Shown here: positions 1 to 8,560 of the stretch, in pieces
How positions within the stretch are numbered: the stretch's first letter is position 1
Layout of the letters: each line of letters starts with the position of its first letter
Assembly (NCBI RefSeq): GCF_026341035.1
Contig: NZ_JAPEOQ010000002.1
Coordinates: 3,100,001 to 3,164,000 of the forward strand
Direction: 5' to 3'
Length of the DNA: 64,000 nucleotides
Source of the DNA: Streptomyces sp. NBC_01016
Lineage (GTDB): Bacteria > Actinomycetota > Actinomycetes > Streptomycetales > Streptomycetaceae
Program-made: the position numbers and the translations under genes
Notes under the pieces: generated by a model
Told to the model about the DNA's origin: nothing
The model's database searches: none
What the model saw: the letters and a program-made list of their open reading frames with translations, nothing else

Positions 1-550
1 CGCTCTCGGTGATCTCGCTGACCAGGCCGATCCGCTGGGCCTCGGTGGCGTCCAAGTCCTCGGCGAACAGGATGAGTTCCTTGGCGCGGGCCGGTCCGAC
101 GCGCTGGGCGAGGCTCCAGCTGAGTCCGGAGTCCGCGGTGAGCCCGATCTTGGCGAAGGAGGCCGCGAACCGGGCGTCGTCGGCGGCCACGACGTAGTCG
201 CAGGCCGCGGCGAGCCCGAGGCCCAGGCCGTACGCCCCTCCGCGCACCGCGGCGACCACCGGCTTCGCCGAGCACGCCAGTGCCCGGGCCACGTCATTGA
301 CGACGGCGAGGCGCTCGCGGGCGACGCTCGGGTCCTGCGCCATCGAGCGGATGTCACCGCCCGCACAGAACACCTCGCCCGCACCGGTCAGCACGATCGC
401 CCGGCACTCCGGATCCTGCCCGGACTCCCGCAGCGCGGCGAGGAGTTCGCGCCGGTCGGCGAGGTCGAGGGCGTTGCGCCGGGCGGGCCGGTTCAGGGTG
501 AGGGTGTGGACCGGGCCCTCGCACCGCACGTCCACGGCGGGTTCGATCAT
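1..550 (-). CDS. Enoyl-CoA hydratase/isomerase family protein, cut by the left edge
   Basis: The open frame starts at ATG 550 and runs off the left end, so only about the first 183 residues are present. It begins MIEPAVDVRCEGPV and carries the crotonase segments FCAGGD (about 61-66) and GGAYGLGLG (about 104-112), which form the oxyanion hole and acyl-CoA pocket in this family. Its start overlaps the stop of the upstream acyl-CoA dehydrogenase by 4 bases (ATGA), so the two are translationally coupled. The expected role is hydration or isomerisation of an enoyl-CoA made by that dehydrogenase. The substrate cannot be read from the sequence, and the C-terminal part is missing. Confidence 0.9.
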   Translation of the reverse strand, partial: MIEPAVDVRCEGPVHTLTLNRPARRNALDLADRRELLAALRESGQDPECRAIVLTGAGEVFCAGGDIRSMAQDPSVARERLAVVNDVARALACSAKPVVAAVRGGAYGLGLGLAAACDYVVAADDARFAASFAKIGLTADSGLSWSLAQRVGPARAKELILFAEDLDATEAQRIGLVSEITES

Positions 551-1692
551 GACCGGGCCTGCCGCAGCAGCTGCTTGGCGATGATGACCTTCTGGATCTC
601 GCTGGTGCCTTCGTAGATGCGGAAGAGCCGGGCGTCGCGGAAGCAGCGCTCGACGACCGTGCCGCGCATGTAGCCCATGCCGCCGTGGATCTGTACGGCC
701 AGGTCGGCGGCCTTGGAGACCATCTCGGAGCAGAACAGCTTGGCGGCCGAAGGACGGATCCTGCGGTCCTCGCCGGAGTCGTACTTCTCGGCGGCGTCCA
801 GGACCATGGCCCGGCCCGCGAGCACACCCGTCTGGATCTCGGCGAGCATGCCCTGGACGAGCTGGAACTCGCCGATGGGGCGGCCGCCCTGCTTGCTGGT
901 CGCCGCGTGGGCGACGGACTCCTCCAGGACCCGCTCGGCCATGCCGACACACAGCGCCGCGATGTGCACACGCCCGCGTACGAGGGACTGCATGGCCGTG
1001 CCGAAGCCCGCGCCCTCCTCGCCGCCGACGAGCGCGCCCTTGTCGACCCGTACGTCGTCGAAGAACACCTCGGCGGTCCAGGCGCCCGCCTGCCCGGTCT
1101 TGGCGTCCTTCGGGCCGACCGTGACGCCCGGAAGACCCGCCTCGACGAGGAACACGGAGATGCCCTTCGTCCCGGTCGCCTCCTCGCCGGTGCGGGCGAA
1201 GACGACGAACAGGTCGGCGAGCGGCGCGTTGGTGATGAACCGCTTGCTTCCGTTGATGACGTATCCGTCGCCCGCCCGGACGGCGCGCGTGGTCAGGCCC
1301 GACGGGTCGGAGCCCGCCTCCGCCTCGGTCAGCGCGAACGACGCGACGGCGCCCTCGGCGAGCCGGGGCAGCCAGTGCTTCTTCTGCTCCTCGGTGCCCG
1401 CGTTGTCGAGGACCTTGCCGGCGATGCCGTTGTTGGTGCCGAACATCGAGCGGAACGCGGGCGTCGTGTACCCGAACTCGAAGGCGAGTCGGACGTCTTC
1501 GGACAGGCTCGCCCCGAGCCCCCCGTACGCCTCCGGCAGCGTGTACCCGAACAGGCCCATCTCGACGGCCTTGCGGCGGACGTCCTCCGGGATGGCGTCC
1601 GTCTCCTCGATCTCGTCCTCGCGCGGGACCACGTCCTCCCGCACGAGGGTGTGGACGGCGGCGACGACCGCCTCGAACTCCTCGGCTTCCAT
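547..1692 (-). CDS. Acyl-CoA dehydrogenase
   Basis: A 381-residue cytoplasmic FAD enzyme that oxidises an acyl-CoA to the 2,3-enoyl-CoA. The order is typical: N-terminal helical domain, the flavin-contacting segment FALTEAEAGSDPSG near 115-130, and the C-terminal helical domain ending RIYEGTSEIQ, where Glu361 is the expected catalytic base. The start at 1692 is chosen because GGAG lies just upstream and the family begins here; the open frame continues upstream without homology. It follows the CoA ligase gene by 23 bases and overlaps the enoyl-CoA hydratase gene by 4 bases, giving a ligase, dehydrogenase, hydratase order. This suggests beta-oxidation-like breakdown of an imported acid. Confidence 0.93.
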   Translation of the reverse strand: MEAEEFEAVVAAVHTLVREDVVPREDEIEETDAIPEDVRRKAVEMGLFGYTLPEAYGGLGASLSEDVRLAFEFGYTTPAFRSMFGTNNGIAGKVLDNAGTEEQKKHWLPRLAEGAVASFALTEAEAGSDPSGLTTRAVRAGDGYVINGSKRFITNAPLADLFVVFARTGEEATGTKGISVFLVEAGLPGVTVGPKDAKTGQAGAWTAEVFFDDVRVDKGALVGGEEGAGFGTAMQSLVRGRVHIAALCVGMAERVLEESVAHAATSKQGGRPIGEFQLVQGMLAEIQTGVLAGRAMVLDAAEKYDSGEDRRIRPSAAKLFCSEMVSKAADLAVQIHGGMGYMRGTVVERCFRDARLFRIYEGTSEIQKVIIAKQLLRQARS

Positions 1693-1715
1693 CGTGAATC
1701 TCCTTTCCAGGTACG

Positions 1716-3926
1716 TCAGTTGACAGGGGCGCGGGTTGAGTTGGTAGGGGCGAGGTGTGAATTGACTGGGTCGCGGTGCGAGTTGGCCGGGGTGAGGTGC
1801 GCCAGCGCGTCCACCGCCGCCGCGCCCTCGCCCACCGCGGCAAGGAGCAGCGGGTTGACGTCCAGCTCCGCGAGCTCGTCCGCGAGGTCGGCGGCCAGCC
1901 AGGACAGCCGCGCGATGGTGTCGGCGGCGGCCTCGACGTCGCGGGCGGGCTTGCCGCGCACCTCGCCGAACAGACGGCTGCCGCGCAGGGACAGCAGCAG
2001 TCGCCGGGCGCCGACCGTGTCGACGGGGGCGACGGCGACCCGGCTGTCGGCGAGCGCCTCGACGAGGATGCCGCCGAGCCCGGTGACCACGACGGGCCCG
2101 AACACCGGATCGTTCTTGACGCCGACGATCAGCTCGGTGCCGCCGCCTTCGGCCATCCGCTGGACGAGAACGCGGGCGTCGTCCACGCCTGCCTCGCGGG
2201 CGATGCGCAGCACATCCTCGGCGGCCTCGCGCACGGCGTCTGCGCCGTCGAGGCCGAGCCGGACGCCGCCGATGTCGCTCTTGTGCCCGATCCGTTCGGA
2301 CAGCAGCTTCACGGCGACGGGCCCACCCAACTCCCGGGCAGCGGCTGCCGCTTCGCCCGGATCGATGGCCGGGCGCGATGCCGCGGCCCGCACCCCGTAG
2401 GCGGCGATCAGCTGCGTCGACTCGTACTCGTCGAGCTGGGTGCGGCCCTCGGCGCGGGCGCGGGAGACGACGGCGCGGGCGGCCCCGGTGTCGACGTCGG
2501 CGGGACGCACGGGGGCCGGGAGGGCCGGCCGCAGGCTGAAGTCGGCGAGGAGACCGAGGGCGCGGGCAGCCTGGGCGGGGTCGGTGTAGCAGGGGATGCC
2601 CAGCTCGCGCAGCCGGGTGCGGGGACGGCCGCTGCCGCCCGTCCACACGACGACGAAGGGGCGGTCGGTCGAGCGGTACGCCTCGTCGAGGGCCTCGATG
2701 AGCGTGTCGGCGCAGTTGTCCGCGCAGCCCAGGAGGACGGCGATCATGTCGGTGCCCGGATGCTCGACGGCGACCTTCAACGACCGCCGCAGGATGTCGG
2801 GTTCGGCGATGAGGCTGCCGGTGAGGTCGACGGGGTTGCGCGGGGACCCGTAGACGGGGATCGCGGCGGCCATGGTGCGCTGCCACTCCTCGTCCCAGGC
2901 GCGGACCTCGATGCCGTGGCCCGCGGCCGCGTCGGCCATCAGGGCCCCTGCACCGCCGGAGACGGACAGGGAGGTGAGCCTGCGCCCTGCCGCGCGGCGG
3001 CCGGTGGAGAAGATCTGGGCGGCCTCCAGCATGGACTCGGGACCGTCCACGCGCAGAATGCCGTACTGCCTGATCGCGCCGTCGAAGACGGCGTCCTCGC
3101 CGGCGAGCGAGGCCGTGTGGGACTGGGCGGCGCGGGCGCCGGCCTCGGAACGGCCGACCTTGACGGCGATGATCGGCTTGTCCCGCTCGTGCGCCTCCCG
3201 GGCGGCGTCCAGGAGACGGCGGCCGCCGGTGACACCTTCGAGATAGGCGAGGATCACCTCCGTGTCGTCGCTGCGCACCAGACCGTCGACCAGCTCGGCG
3301 ACCGAAAGGTCCACCTCGTTGCCGGTGTTGAGGTAGTGGGATATCCCGATGCCGAGGTTCTGGGCGGCGTTGAACACGAAGCCCCCGAAGGCGCCGCTCT
3401 GGCTGAGGAAGGCGATCGGGCCCTCCACCAGGTCGGCGTCCTCGTCGAGCGCGGAGGTGAAGGTGGGCAGCGCCCGCTCGCGGGAGGCGATCATGCCGAG
3501 GCAGTTGGGGCCGAGCACCCGTACCCCGCTCTCGGCGATCGCGGCCTTCAGGTCCTCCTGGAGCTCCACGCCCCGGCCGCCGACCTCGGCGAACCCCGAG
3601 GCACCCAGGATGGCGGCGGGGATGCCGCGCCGGCCGCAGGCGCGGACGGCGTCGGCGGACTGCTCGGCCGACAGCATGATCATGGCGAGGTCGATGTCCC
3701 CGTCGATGTCGTCCAGGCCGCGGTAGGCGGTCAGGCCCTGCACCTGATCGCGCTTGGCGTTGACGGGAAGGATCCGGCCCGTGAACCCGAACCGCTTGAG
3801 GTAGTCGACGGGCCGCCCCGACAGCTTCGTCGGGGTGTCGGATGCGCCGAGGATCGCGATGGAGCGGGGGTGCAGGAGTGCGTTCAGGGCGTCGTCGGTG
3901 CGGGGGCGGTCTGCGTGCTGCTGCAC
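1716..3926 (-). CDS. ADP-forming acyl-CoA (acetate-CoA ligase type) synthetase, fused alpha-beta
   Basis: A 736-residue single-chain NDP-forming acyl-CoA synthetase. The CoA-binding domain (about 14-140, SIAILGASD), the two succinyl-CoA-ligase-like domains with SQSGAFGG and AQSHTASLAGED (His270 is the expected phosphorylated residue), and the ATP-grasp part (about 495-715, VAVKLLSERIGHKSDIGGV) follow in order. It would activate a carboxylic acid to its CoA thioester for the dehydrogenase and hydratase downstream. It lies 46 bases after the MHS transporter stop. The last 27 residues are an odd repeated tail (PVNS, PTNS) encoded by a 21-base tandem repeat, which looks like a local expansion, not part of the fold. 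Confidence 0.9.
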   Translation of the reverse strand: MQQHADRPRTDDALNALLHPRSIAILGASDTPTKLSGRPVDYLKRFGFTGRILPVNAKRDQVQGLTAYRGLDDIDGDIDLAMIMLSAEQSADAVRACGRRGIPAAILGASGFAEVGGRGVELQEDLKAAIAESGVRVLGPNCLGMIASRERALPTFTSALDEDADLVEGPIAFLSQSGAFGGFVFNAAQNLGIGISHYLNTGNEVDLSVAELVDGLVRSDDTEVILAYLEGVTGGRRLLDAAREAHERDKPIIAVKVGRSEAGARAAQSHTASLAGEDAVFDGAIRQYGILRVDGPESMLEAAQIFSTGRRAAGRRLTSLSVSGGAGALMADAAAGHGIEVRAWDEEWQRTMAAAIPVYGSPRNPVDLTGSLIAEPDILRRSLKVAVEHPGTDMIAVLLGCADNCADTLIEALDEAYRSTDRPFVVVWTGGSGRPRTRLRELGIPCYTDPAQAARALGLLADFSLRPALPAPVRPADVDTGAARAVVSRARAEGRTQLDEYESTQLIAAYGVRAAASRPAIDPGEAAAAARELGGPVAVKLLSERIGHKSDIGGVRLGLDGADAVREAAEDVLRIAREAGVDDARVLVQRMAEGGGTELIVGVKNDPVFGPVVVTGLGGILVEALADSRVAVAPVDTVGARRLLLSLRGSRLFGEVRGKPARDVEAAADTIARLSWLAADLADELAELDVNPLLLAAVGEGAAAVDALAHLTPANSHRDPVNSHLAPTNSTRAPVN
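1718..1801. repeat. Four 21-base tandem repeats at the 3' end of the CoA ligase gene
   Basis: Units start at 1718, 1739, 1760 and 1781, each like AGTTGRYNGGGGYGNGGTGYG. They are read in frame and end exactly at the ligase stop codon. Read in another frame they give an equally repetitive stretch, so no selection on a particular peptide is evident. Confidence 0.85.
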
Positions 3927-3972
3927 GGTTCCTCCTCGGGACTGCGAGACACGAAGTACGAGTAGGTGGAGG

Positions 3973-5298
3973 TCAGTTGGCGGCGGCGGGCGAGGCCTCG
4001 GTCTGCTGCTCCTTGTCGACGGTTCTGGCCGCCAGGGTGAGGAAGGCGCGGGCCGCGACGAGTGAGATCGCGCCGAGGACGACCACGAAGAGGACCGGCA
4101 GCACGATCGTCCCGGAGGCGGACAGCAGCGACTGAAGGATCACCGGTGCCAGCCCGCCGAGCACGCCCGCGAGCCCGTACGCCGTGGAGATGCCGGTGTA
4201 GCGGACCCTGGCGGGGAAGGCCTGGGCGAACATGCCCGCGACGATCGCGTAGTACATGACGTCCGGGATGGTCGCGAGGACCGCGCCGGTCACGGCGAGC
4301 GGGAAGCTCCCGGTGCCGATCAGGGTGAACATGACCGGGATCGTGGGGATCTGGCAGGCCAGGATGACGGTGACGGCCTTGCGGACGCCCCAGCGGGTGG
4401 CCAGCACGGCGCCGAGCGGTTGCACGAAGAACTGCACGATGCTGGCGACCAGGATGACGGTGAGGAAGTCCTGCCGGCCCATGCCGACTTCACCGGTCGC
4501 CCAGGACAGGGCGAAGGTGTCACGGGCGTAGACGATCGCGAAGACGGTGAACGCGGCGCCGACACCGAGCAGCAGCAGCTTGGAGTGCTCCCGGAACAGG
4601 GTGACGACCGGCACCTTCACGGTCTGGTCGGCGGCCCGCAGGGACACCATCGCAGGAGACTCCTCCAGGCTGAGCCGGATCACCAGGCCGATGATCACCA
4701 GCAGGGCGGAGGCCAGGAACGGGATCCGCCAGGCCCACGCAAGAAGTGCCTCGTCGGAGAGCCGCCCTACGGCGAGGAAGGAGAGGGTGGCCAGGATGCG
4801 GCCGGTGGGCGAGCCCTGCTGGGCGAAGGCCGCGAACAGGAACCCGCGTTCCTTCTTGGCGTGTTCGGTGGTGATCAGGACCGAACCGCCCCACTCACCG
4901 CCGAGCGCGATGCCCTGCACGGTACGGAACACGGTGAGCAGGACCGGCGCGGCCACACCGATCTGCCCGTACGTCGGAAGACACCCGATGCCGACCGTGC
5001 TGACACCCATCAGCAGCAGCGTGGCGACGAGCGCCTTCTTGCGGCCGAGGCGGTCGCCGAGGTGGCCGAAGAGGATGGCGCCGAGCGGCCGGGCCAGGAA
5101 GCCGACCCAGAAGGTGACGAAGGAGAGCAGCACGCCGACCGTCGGGGGCACGTCGGCGAAGAACAGCGGGGCGAACACCAGGGCGGAGGCGGTGCCGTAG
5201 ACGTAGAAGTCGTACCACTCGATCGTCGAGCCGAGGTAGGAGGCCCAGCCCGCCCTGCGGGCCATCTTCTCCTCTGCGGGAAGCCGTCTGATCGGCAT
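3973..5298 (-). CDS. MFS transporter, metabolite:H+ symporter (MHS) type
   Basis: A 441-residue, 12-helix inner-membrane symporter. The N-terminal WASYLGSTIEWYDFYVYG and the loop motif GHLGDRLGRKKAL mark the MHS branch (shikimate, proline/betaine, dicarboxylate porters), which imports organic acids with protons. It is the first gene of the operon that continues with CoA ligase, acyl-CoA dehydrogenase and enoyl-CoA hydratase, so it probably imports the acid that the operon degrades. The start at 5298 has GGAGC upstream. A divergent LysR gene begins at 5533; the 234-base gap between them is the obvious control region. Substrate is unknown. Confidence 0.9.
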   Translation of the reverse strand: MPIRRLPAEEKMARRAGWASYLGSTIEWYDFYVYGTASALVFAPLFFADVPPTVGVLLSFVTFWVGFLARPLGAILFGHLGDRLGRKKALVATLLLMGVSTVGIGCLPTYGQIGVAAPVLLTVFRTVQGIALGGEWGGSVLITTEHAKKERGFLFAAFAQQGSPTGRILATLSFLAVGRLSDEALLAWAWRIPFLASALLVIIGLVIRLSLEESPAMVSLRAADQTVKVPVVTLFREHSKLLLLGVGAAFTVFAIVYARDTFALSWATGEVGMGRQDFLTVILVASIVQFFVQPLGAVLATRWGVRKAVTVILACQIPTIPVMFTLIGTGSFPLAVTGAVLATIPDVMYYAIVAGMFAQAFPARVRYTGISTAYGLAGVLGGLAPVILQSLLSASGTIVLPVLFVVVLGAISLVAARAFLTLAARTVDKEQQTEASPAAAN

Positions 5299-5408
5299 CT
5301 CGTCCCGCTCCTTCCGGTGGGCCGCGGACGTCGTCGTCCGGGCGTGGGCAGGGGAACTCCGTGGGGAATCAACGTGATCGCGCTCACAGGGAAGCTATGG
5401 CTGCCGAA

Positions 5409-5426
5409 TGGTTTCGTCTAACACCA
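5409..5426. promoter_or_regulatory. Candidate LysR operator between MFS and lysR
   Basis: The divergent gap contains TGGT-N10-ACCA, an AT-richer dyad enclosing a T-N11-A LysR box (TTTCGTCTAACACCA). Position between divergent regulator and target operon fits, but only one site is seen. Confidence 0.4.
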
Positions 5427-5532
5427 AACTTGCCTACCGTTGATTCGGCTGCGCGACATAATCACCGGTGACCTGCGCGGACGCACCCGGCACCGGGCAC
5501 GTTCAACGGGCCGGAACCGAACGGGAGTTCAT

Positions 5533-6441
5533 GTGGAATTGCGTCATCTGCAGTCGTTCGTGACGGTCGCGGAGGAGCTCAACTTCCGGCGGGCGGCGGA
5601 GCGTCTGCGGATGTCGCAGCCTCCGCTGTCCCAGCAGATCAAACGCCTGGAGCACGAGGTCGGCGTCGTGCTGCTGCGCCGCACGACGCGGCAGGTGGCG
5701 CTCACGGCGGCGGGGGAGGCGTTCCTGACGGAGGCCAGGCGGGCGCTGCGGGCCGTGCAGGAGGCGCCGCTCGCCGCGCGCCGGGCCGCGAGCGGACAGA
5801 CCGGGGTGGTGCGCCTCGGGTTCAGCGGGCCCACCTCCCACGAGGTGCTGATCCTGATGACCCGGAAGTTCCGCGAACACCGCCCGCGCGTGCGCCTGGA
5901 GATCCACGGCCCGGTGTACGGCGGCGAGTTGGTGACCCGGCTCACCGACGACGAGATCGACGCGGGGCTGATGCGGCTGCCGGTCGCGGGCACCGGCATC
6001 CAGGCCCGCGAACTGACCCGGCACGGCATCGTGGTGGCCCTCCCGGCGGGCCACCGGCTCGCCACGCGCGCGGAGATCGGCATGGACGACATCCAGGACG
6101 AGCCCGTCGTCAGCCACCCCACCAATCGGGGCGCGGGCATCGTGGCGCTGATCCACACCGCCTATCTGGCCCACGGTTCGAGCCCGCGCATCGTCCAGGA
6201 GGCGCCGGACACGCATACGATCCTGACGCTGGTCGGCGCCGGCGTGGGCATCGGCTTCGTGCCGTCCTCCGCCAGCCACCTCAAGGTCCCCGGCGTGGTC
6301 CTCATCCCGGCCCGCGACATCCCGCCGCTGCCGCTCGCCCTGGCGTGGCGCGCGGGCGACCCGAACCCGGCGCTGCACGCGCTGATCGACCTGCTGGACG
6401 AGATCGCGGCGGACTGTGCGCCGGGGGCGGTGGCCACGTGA
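5533..6441 (+). CDS. LysR-family transcriptional regulator
   Basis: A 302-residue LysR regulator. The N-terminal winged helix (MELRHLQSFVTVAEELNFRRAAERL) is followed by the linker helix and a periplasmic-binding-protein-like effector domain from about 90. GTG 5533 is chosen because the fold begins exactly there and GGGAG sits 7-11 bases upstream; the frame stays open further upstream without homology. It is divergent from the MHS transporter and acyl-CoA operon and is the likely activator of that operon, with the substrate or its CoA ester as inducer. It converges on the GntR gene 19 bases downstream. Confidence 0.9.
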   Translation: MELRHLQSFVTVAEELNFRRAAERLRMSQPPLSQQIKRLEHEVGVVLLRRTTRQVALTAAGEAFLTEARRALRAVQEAPLAARRAASGQTGVVRLGFSGPTSHEVLILMTRKFREHRPRVRLEIHGPVYGGELVTRLTDDEIDAGLMRLPVAGTGIQARELTRHGIVVALPAGHRLATRAEIGMDDIQDEPVVSHPTNRGAGIVALIHTAYLAHGSSPRIVQEAPDTHTILTLVGAGVGIGFVPSSASHLKVPGVVLIPARDIPPLPLALAWRAGDPNPALHALIDLLDEIAADCAPGAVAT

Positions 6442-6460
6442 GGCGGCGGGCCGCGGGAGG

Positions 6461-7222
6461 TCAGCGGCGCTGGCGGACGTGGAGCAGCGGGGCGCCCGCC
6501 GGGTAGAGGTACTTGGCGGCGAACAGGGGCCGGCTGCCCCAGGACACGACCTGCGTGACGAGCGTCGCCGGGGTCTGCGCGGAGCGTTCCATCGCCGCGC
6601 CGCGTTCCTCGCCGAGCAGGGTCGCGCCGACCGTGCTGCGGCCGGTGAGCGGGGCGTCGGTGGCGGCGAGGAGGACGGCGCTCATGCTGCGGTCGGACGC
6701 CCCGCCCCGGCTCGCGTCGGCCGTGCGGTCGAGGAGTGCGGGCCCTTCGGGGACGGCCTCGGCGAGGGTGGCGTCGTCGGCCGCCCACTCGTGCGCGAAG
6801 CACGCGGGCACGCCGTCCGCCGACAGCAGGGTCTCCCAGAACCAGGTGCTGTCGCTGCCGGACAGCCGCAGGTGGTGGGCGGAGAAGTCGGTGGGCAGGT
6901 CCCGGCTGGCGGCGAGCCGGCGGCCGTCGACGTGGGTGGTGTCGAGCAGGTCCTCGACGGGCGAGAGGCGTTCGAGGCCGCGCGGCGGCAGCTGATGGCT
7001 GACCCGGCTGCCCACCCCGTGCTTGCGGGTGATCACGCCGTCCTCCTGGAGCAGGATCAGCACCTCGCGCAGCGCGGGGCGGCTCACACCCAGCTCCCCG
7101 GCGAGCGTCGGCTCGGAGGGCAGCACGGAGCCGGGCGGGAAGGTGCCGTCGTGGATCGCGGCGACGATCCGCTCGTACAGCTCGACGCGGGGCGGTCGGC
7201 GGTGAGCCGCACGTGCGGTCAT
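6461..7222 (-). CDS. GntR-family regulator with UTRA ligand domain
   Basis: About 253 residues: a GntR winged helix (LYERIVAAIHDGTFPPGSVLPSEPTLAGELGVSRPALREVL split over about 17-60) and a HutC/UTRA effector domain to the C-terminus. The start at ATG 7222 is preferred for a GAGAGG sequence 9 bases upstream; ATG 7243 is an in-frame alternative. It is divergent from the nucleoside hydrolase and MFS genes at 7475-9981. A perfect 17-base palindrome in the gap is a natural binding site, so it probably represses that pair until a nucleoside or sugar-like ligand binds. Confidence 0.85.
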   Translation of the reverse strand: MTARAAHRRPPRVELYERIVAAIHDGTFPPGSVLPSEPTLAGELGVSRPALREVLILLQEDGVITRKHGVGSRVSHQLPPRGLERLSPVEDLLDTTHVDGRRLAASRDLPTDFSAHHLRLSGSDSTWFWETLLSADGVPACFAHEWAADDATLAEAVPEGPALLDRTADASRGGASDRSMSAVLLAATDAPLTGRSTVGATLLGEERGAAMERSAQTPATLVTQVVSWGSRPLFAAKYLYPAGAPLLHVRQRR

Positions 7223-7394
7223 GGGGCGGGGCCTCTCGGTCATGTCAACCATTGTCCGGCCGCCAGTGGTCATACATCCAGCGGGCTTGGTGCGGGGTCC
7301 CTTCGAGCATGCACCAGAGCCAATACGCCGGTCAACAGTGGAAATCAACCCCTTGTCAGCGAGGCGATCCGTACTTACGCTCCACCGCAGACTT

Positions 7395-7440
7395 CAGTTG
7401 TCTGACAACTGGCGCTGAGTGTCTGGCAACCGGCGCTGAG
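7395..7440. promoter_or_regulatory. GntR operator: perfect palindrome inside a 21-base direct repeat
   Basis: CAGTTGTCTGACAACTG at 7395-7411 is a perfect 17-base dyad. It lies in a 21-base direct duplication (7399-7419 and 7420-7440, ending GGCGCTGAG in both), and the second copy retains a partial site (GTCTGGCAAC). It sits 64 bases before the nucleoside hydrolase start, where a repressor would act. Confidence 0.7.
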
Positions 7441-7474
7441 CTGGATTGAACCCCCTCCTCGCGGAAGGCCCCCG

Positions 7475-8560
7475 ATGAACGCCCCCATGCCCCTGCTCAT
7501 GGACTGCGACACGGGCGTCGACGACGCCCTCGCCCTCCTCTACCTCGCCGCCACCCCCGGCGTGGACCTGCGCGGTGTCACCACCGTCGCGGGCAACACC
7601 AGCGCCGAACAGGCCGCGATCAACACCCTCCAGGTGCTCGAACTCGCGGGCCGCACCGACATCCCCGTCGCGGGCGGCGCCGCCACCCCGCTCACCGGAA
7701 CCGATCCCGAGTACGCCACCCATGTGCACGGCGACAACGGCATCGGCAACATCCAGCTCCCGCCGCCCGCCGCCGACCTCGACCGGCGCGACGCCGTGCA
7801 GCTCATCATCGACGCCGCGCACGAGGCCCCGGGCGCCCTGCACATCCTGGCGACCGCGCCCCTCACCAACCTCGCCCACGCCCTGGAGCGCGAGCCCCGG
7901 CTCCCCGAACTCGTCGGCCACGTCACGGTGATGGGCGGCGCCGTCCACCACCCCGGCAACATCGGCGCCCGCGCCGAGGCCAACATCGGCAACGACCCCG
8001 AGGCCGCCGCACGCGTCCTCGCCGCGGGGTGGGAGCTGACCATCGTCCCCCTCGACGTGACCATGCGCGAGCGCCTCACCCCCGCCCACCAGGACCGGCT
8101 GCGCGCCCACGGCACGCCGGCCGCCCGCTTCGCCGCCGACGCCCTCGACGTCTACTTCGACTTCCACGAGCGGATCGTGTTCCCGTTCCGCGCCTCCGCC
8201 TGCCACGACCCGCTGGCCGCCGCCATGGCCGCCGGTGACCTCACTCCGGTCCAGGCCCCCGTGCTGCATGTCACCGTCGACACCACGCAGGGCCCCGCGC
8301 GCGGGGAACTCGTCGCCGACGCCCGGGGCATGTACCGCGACTATCCGCGTACGCCCGAGGCCAACGCCCGCGTCCTCCTGGAGACCGACGGCACGTTCCC
8401 GGAGCGCCTCGTGGAGCGGATCAACTCCATAGACGTGCCGACCGCAGACGTACCGGCCACAGACGTATCGGCCGGAGCCGTACCGGTCGCAGACGCACCG
8501 GCCGGAGGCGCACCGGTCGGAGCCGCCCAGCCCGCCGCCGGATCCGGAGCCCTCTCGTGA
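7475..8560 (+). CDS. Nucleoside hydrolase (inosine-uridine preferring type)
   Basis: A 361-residue cytoplasmic N-ribohydrolase that splits a nucleoside into base and ribose. The calcium/ribose-binding motif DCDTGVDDALAL is at 10-21, and TTVAGN and the C-terminal HDPLAAA segment are also present. The enzyme fold ends near residue 318; the remainder is an Ala/Pro/Asp-rich repeat tail encoded by six 15-base units. AAGGCCCC precedes the ATG at 7475. The stop overlaps the MFS start by 4 bases (GTGA), so hydrolase and transporter are coupled. A GntR regulator is divergent. The true substrate may be any ribonucleoside or analogue. Confidence 0.92.
   Translation: MNAPMPLLMDCDTGVDDALALLYLAATPGVDLRGVTTVAGNTSAEQAAINTLQVLELAGRTDIPVAGGAATPLTGTDPEYATHVHGDNGIGNIQLPPPAADLDRRDAVQLIIDAAHEAPGALHILATAPLTNLAHALEREPRLPELVGHVTVMGGAVHHPGNIGARAEANIGNDPEAAARVLAAGWELTIVPLDVTMRERLTPAHQDRLRAHGTPAARFAADALDVYFDFHERIVFPFRASACHDPLAAAMAAGDLTPVQAPVLHVTVDTTQGPARGELVADARGMYRDYPRTPEANARVLLETDGTFPERLVERINSIDVPTADVPATDVSAGAVPVADAPAGGAPVGAAQPAAGSGALS
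8432..8521. repeat. Six 15-base repeats encoding the hydrolase tail
   Basis: Consecutive units begin at 8432, 8447, 8462, 8477, 8492 and 8507, each like GACGTACCGGCCRSA, giving pentapeptides of the type DVPAT/AVPVA/DAPAG. The tail lies outside the conserved fold and is probably a recent slippage expansion. Confidence 0.85.

Noticed and set aside
685..2400. Long open frames on the strand opposite the acyl-CoA operon
   Set aside because: They mirror the codon structure of the real genes, a normal effect of very high GC, and their translations have no recognisable domain.
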